From Pardosa pseudoannulata (taxonomy: Eukaryota > Arthropoda > Arachnida > Araneae > Lycosidae): DNA of 64,000 bases. A program made the position numbers and the translations under genes. This document shows, piece after piece, positions 60,971-64,000 of the stretch. Below the pieces are notes generated by a model, which worked only from the letters and a program-made list of their open reading frames with translations, had not been told where the DNA came from and did no database searches. The stretch is taken from contig CM063510.1 in NCBI GenBank assembly GCA_032207245.1, positions 43,861,056 to 43,925,055 on the forward strand, given 5' to 3'. Position 1 is the stretch's first letter, and the number at the start of each line of letters is the position of its first letter.

Positions 60971-61475
60971 CTTCTTTATGTGGCAATATAATGTTGCATT
61001 ATAAAGGAGATCAACGCTGAGGGTCTTCGGCAAATGGTAGTAATTAATCTCTACTCATACAACTTGGATATCGTGAGAAACGAAACCTACTTTGAATCCT
61101 TTAGAGAATGTGCAAATGATGATTCTGATGACTCATCATACAAAATAAGAGATTTAAATCAATGGTCGTACAAGAAGTACTGTGGTTTCTACATCAGATT
61201 TTTTTTACTTTTTGTATATTTATGTTATTATTACTACTTGAAACGACAAAACTAAATAATTTGTTTTAAGACAGAATACAATTTAAATCCCTGTGAAGAA
61301 TTCTTTCTAAAAGAAGCAGAAGATTGTATTTTATCATGAATCGATAACCGCTGTCAAAATGAAGATTTAAGTTTCGAAAGGTACGGAGTTCCTTTAAATG
61401 AGCCACCAATGTCCTGGATGTATTAGAAAATGTATGAGAGACTGAATAGCAATAATAATAGTTGCAGTTCATAAC

Positions 61476-61560
61476 ACGCCGCCCACGTTGCTTAGCGTTA
61501 AGGGTCACGGACTTGAATGTTGTGGGTTTGGGTCGATTACCTATTAAAGCCTATTACTCG
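61476..61560 (+). mobile_element. Weak tRNA-like SINE head
   Basis: GTTGCTTAGCGTTAAGGGTC resembles an A-box region and GTGGGTTTGGGTCGATTACC a degenerate B box. The 89-codon frame over it is not assigned. Confidence 0.3.
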
Positions 61561-61805
61561 TTCTGTCCCTTTGATGGAGAGTTAAGTTGGTCGGCAATAG
61601 GGTGCTCCCACAATAAAGTGACCAACATAAGTGTGTTGTGTTACGGGCGATTGTCGAAAAACAGGTTTTGGAGTTGGCCTGCTGCATTTGAAATTAATAA
61701 TAAGAAAAAGTTGAATGTTAGATATTCATGATTTCATTGCATTTAATGATAAGAATCGGGTGAAGTAATTACTTCGACCCAGCCTTTTATAACAAAAACT
61801 GCATT

Positions 61806-62149
61806 CCTGCTGTGAAATTTAAACCGATCTACTTCACGAAATTTCATTTACACCACAGATTCAAAACGGGAGGTGGTATTTGATTCAGAAACATATGAGG
61901 GGGGGACGTTAATACAGTCAAGGAGGAGAGCCTGTAGATGTAATATCTATAAAAATATATATCATACCTATTAAAAACCTGCTGTGAAATTTAAACCGAT
62001 CTACTTCACGAAATTTCATTTACACCACAGATTCAAAACGGGAGGTGGTATTTGATTCAGAAACATATGAGGGGGGGACGTTAATACAGTCAAGGAGGAG
62101 AGCCTGTAGATGTAATATTTATAATAATATATATCATACCTATTAAAAA
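61806..62149. repeat. Recent 172-bp tandem duplication
   Basis: The units 61806-61977 and 61978-62149 are almost identical, differing at two or three bases near ATCTATAAAAAT/ATTTATAATAAT. The block includes GAGGGGGGGACGTTAATACA. No gene is present. Confidence 0.95.
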
Positions 62150-62171
62150 TAACCAATAAACCAATCGAATA

Positions 62172-62176
<5 letters not shown>

Positions 62177-62260
<84 letters not shown>

Positions 62261-62281
62261 TATGTGTGTGTGTGTGTGTGT
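62177..62281. repeat. (TA)n(TG)n compound microsatellite
   Basis: A TA tract to about 62255 passes through CATATATATG into TG repeats. Confidence 0.95.
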
Positions 62282-62284
62282 AAC

Positions 62285-63585
62285 ATATTCAGGAGTTCGT
62301 TGCCAATCACAATAATAAAGTCATAATCACAATCACAAAAAGTATTCGTACTTAGACTTTCATTGAGTTAAGAGAACGACTTGTGGCTCTATCAAAGGCA
62401 AAAGACAGTATGATCATGAAAATATGTGTGGATTACAGGGTTGGATCCAGAGCGAGACGCTGAGACGAATTCCCAAGAGAGAGCTGCTTAGTCAGCGCTC
62501 TCAACAGCAACAAGAATTTAGATCATTGAAAAGTGAGCCTAGTATAGCTGTAAAATATGGAGAGTGAGCAGAAAATTTGTATTTTTTGCAGAGAAAGCTT
62601 TGAGAAATTTGTTGGAAAAATGCTAAGTCTCGGACACTTTAGATGAGATACTCTGTGGCTGGGCAATTAGATTTGAAGGAATAAGAATGGGAAAGAGAGT
62701 TTTTAAGTGATGTTAAAGTGTAATAATTTTGACATATTTACATATATATACACATACACACATTTATTGATTGATTACTTTTCTAATCTGACCGAGGCCA
62801 ATCAGAAAATTATAATGTATATTAAAATTTGAATGGGAACTAAAAATTTTTTTAATTTTTTAACTATCATTCACTAACATATATTGATGTATAATTATTA
62901 AAATATATAATAGTTTTGATCATATTTATATATTGACTCATCAATAAATTTTATTTTTTATAGTGTAATAAATAAATATTCTTAATTTTTAAAGTGTTTT
63001 TTAATTTTTTCATTTTAAATTGTATAAACCATTAAAATTTTAGCATAATCGAATAAAAATATTTTTAAATTTAAATCATATTAAAATTTAATTTCTAATG
63101 TTATAATATATCTTCGATATATCGCACATTCGGATATGTTTTATGTATATTTTCTATGTCTCCAATTTTTTCTGCTGAATGTAAAATTTAAATACACATA
63201 TATACACATACATAAAATTAAAAGACAAATGAAACTTCTCAGATATTATTATTTAAAAGATTATTTTTTATTACTGCAATAATTTGATAACTGCATTTTA
63301 AGGGTATATATTTATAAAAGTAAAATTTTTACCAAAACCCCTTCCCCTGGATATATCGCTCATTTTGCTTGTTCACCAATAATCGCGAGATAACGAGGGA
63401 CTATTGTATTAAAAAAATGCTGTTTTTTCTCTATATATACACGTGTGTGTATGCATGTATGAATGAATTTGTGTTTGTAGGCTCAATGAAATGTGTTTAG
63501 TCATAAATTCTTATCTCAGTTAAAAGAACAATAACAATGCATGCTTACAATCATACATGTATTTATTTTTTTATGCACATATAAA
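62285..63585. other. No gene seen
   Basis: AT-rich, with short purine-rich stretches at 62400-62720 and no open frame of note. Confidence 0.45.

Positions 63586-64000
<415 letters not shown>

Overview
The window looks like AT-rich intergenic or intronic DNA from an animal, most likely an arthropod and possibly an arachnid. That placement is an inference from the mix of repeats: very long (TA)n tracts, abundant tRNA-derived SINEs, and degenerate Tc1-like, piggyBac-like, pogo/Tigger-like, hAT-like and non-LTR elements. No conserved host gene, rRNA or intact tRNA was recognised. Nearly all long open frames are translations of (TA)n or decayed transposase. A few short minus-strand segments (4.3-4.7, 40.0-40.3, 48.5-48.7 and 52.6-53.3 kb) have coding character and plausible splice signals. 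They are offered as candidate exons of unknown function.

Layout. 0-9 kb holds a hairpin with poly-T, a non-LTR 3' coding remnant, a degenerate Tc1-like element, SINE copies, a candidate two-exon ORF, a terminal-inverted-repeat element and a second non-LTR remnant. 9-17.6 kb holds SINEs (one split by a piggyBac-like insertion), a dispersed repeat family, a 336-bp direct duplication, two SINEs back to back, and a 240-bp tandem array. 18.5-25.1 kb is a piggyBac-rich block: three separate TTAA-flanked elements and a fourth nested inside one of them. They lie in and beside a degenerate satellite-like array that also hosts a 177-bp AT-rich repeat. 26-31 kb has a candidate solo LTR in a compound microsatellite, further SINEs, and a 1.8-kb (TA)n landscape interrupted by a SINE and by a pogo/Tigger-like element with a perfect TA duplication. 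35.4-39.2 kb is a foldback-like element with long unequal inverted repeats, one arm carrying five tandem units, with a Tc1-like remnant in its loop. 40-53 kb has the candidate exons plus hAT, Tc1-like and LTR-like remnants. 56.8-57.7 kb is a SINE heptamer with three-unit higher-order periodicity. 58.6-60.6 kb has two more tandem arrays, 61.8-62.15 kb a 172-bp tandem duplication, and the window ends in a long (TA)n tract.

There is no pathway linking these parts. The coherent story is insertion history. TTAA-specific elements landed in SINEs and in each other, TA-specific elements landed in (TA)n, SINEs landed side by side at the same target, and short internal segments were amplified in tandem inside dispersed elements. 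All identifications come from reading motifs by eye, with no database search.
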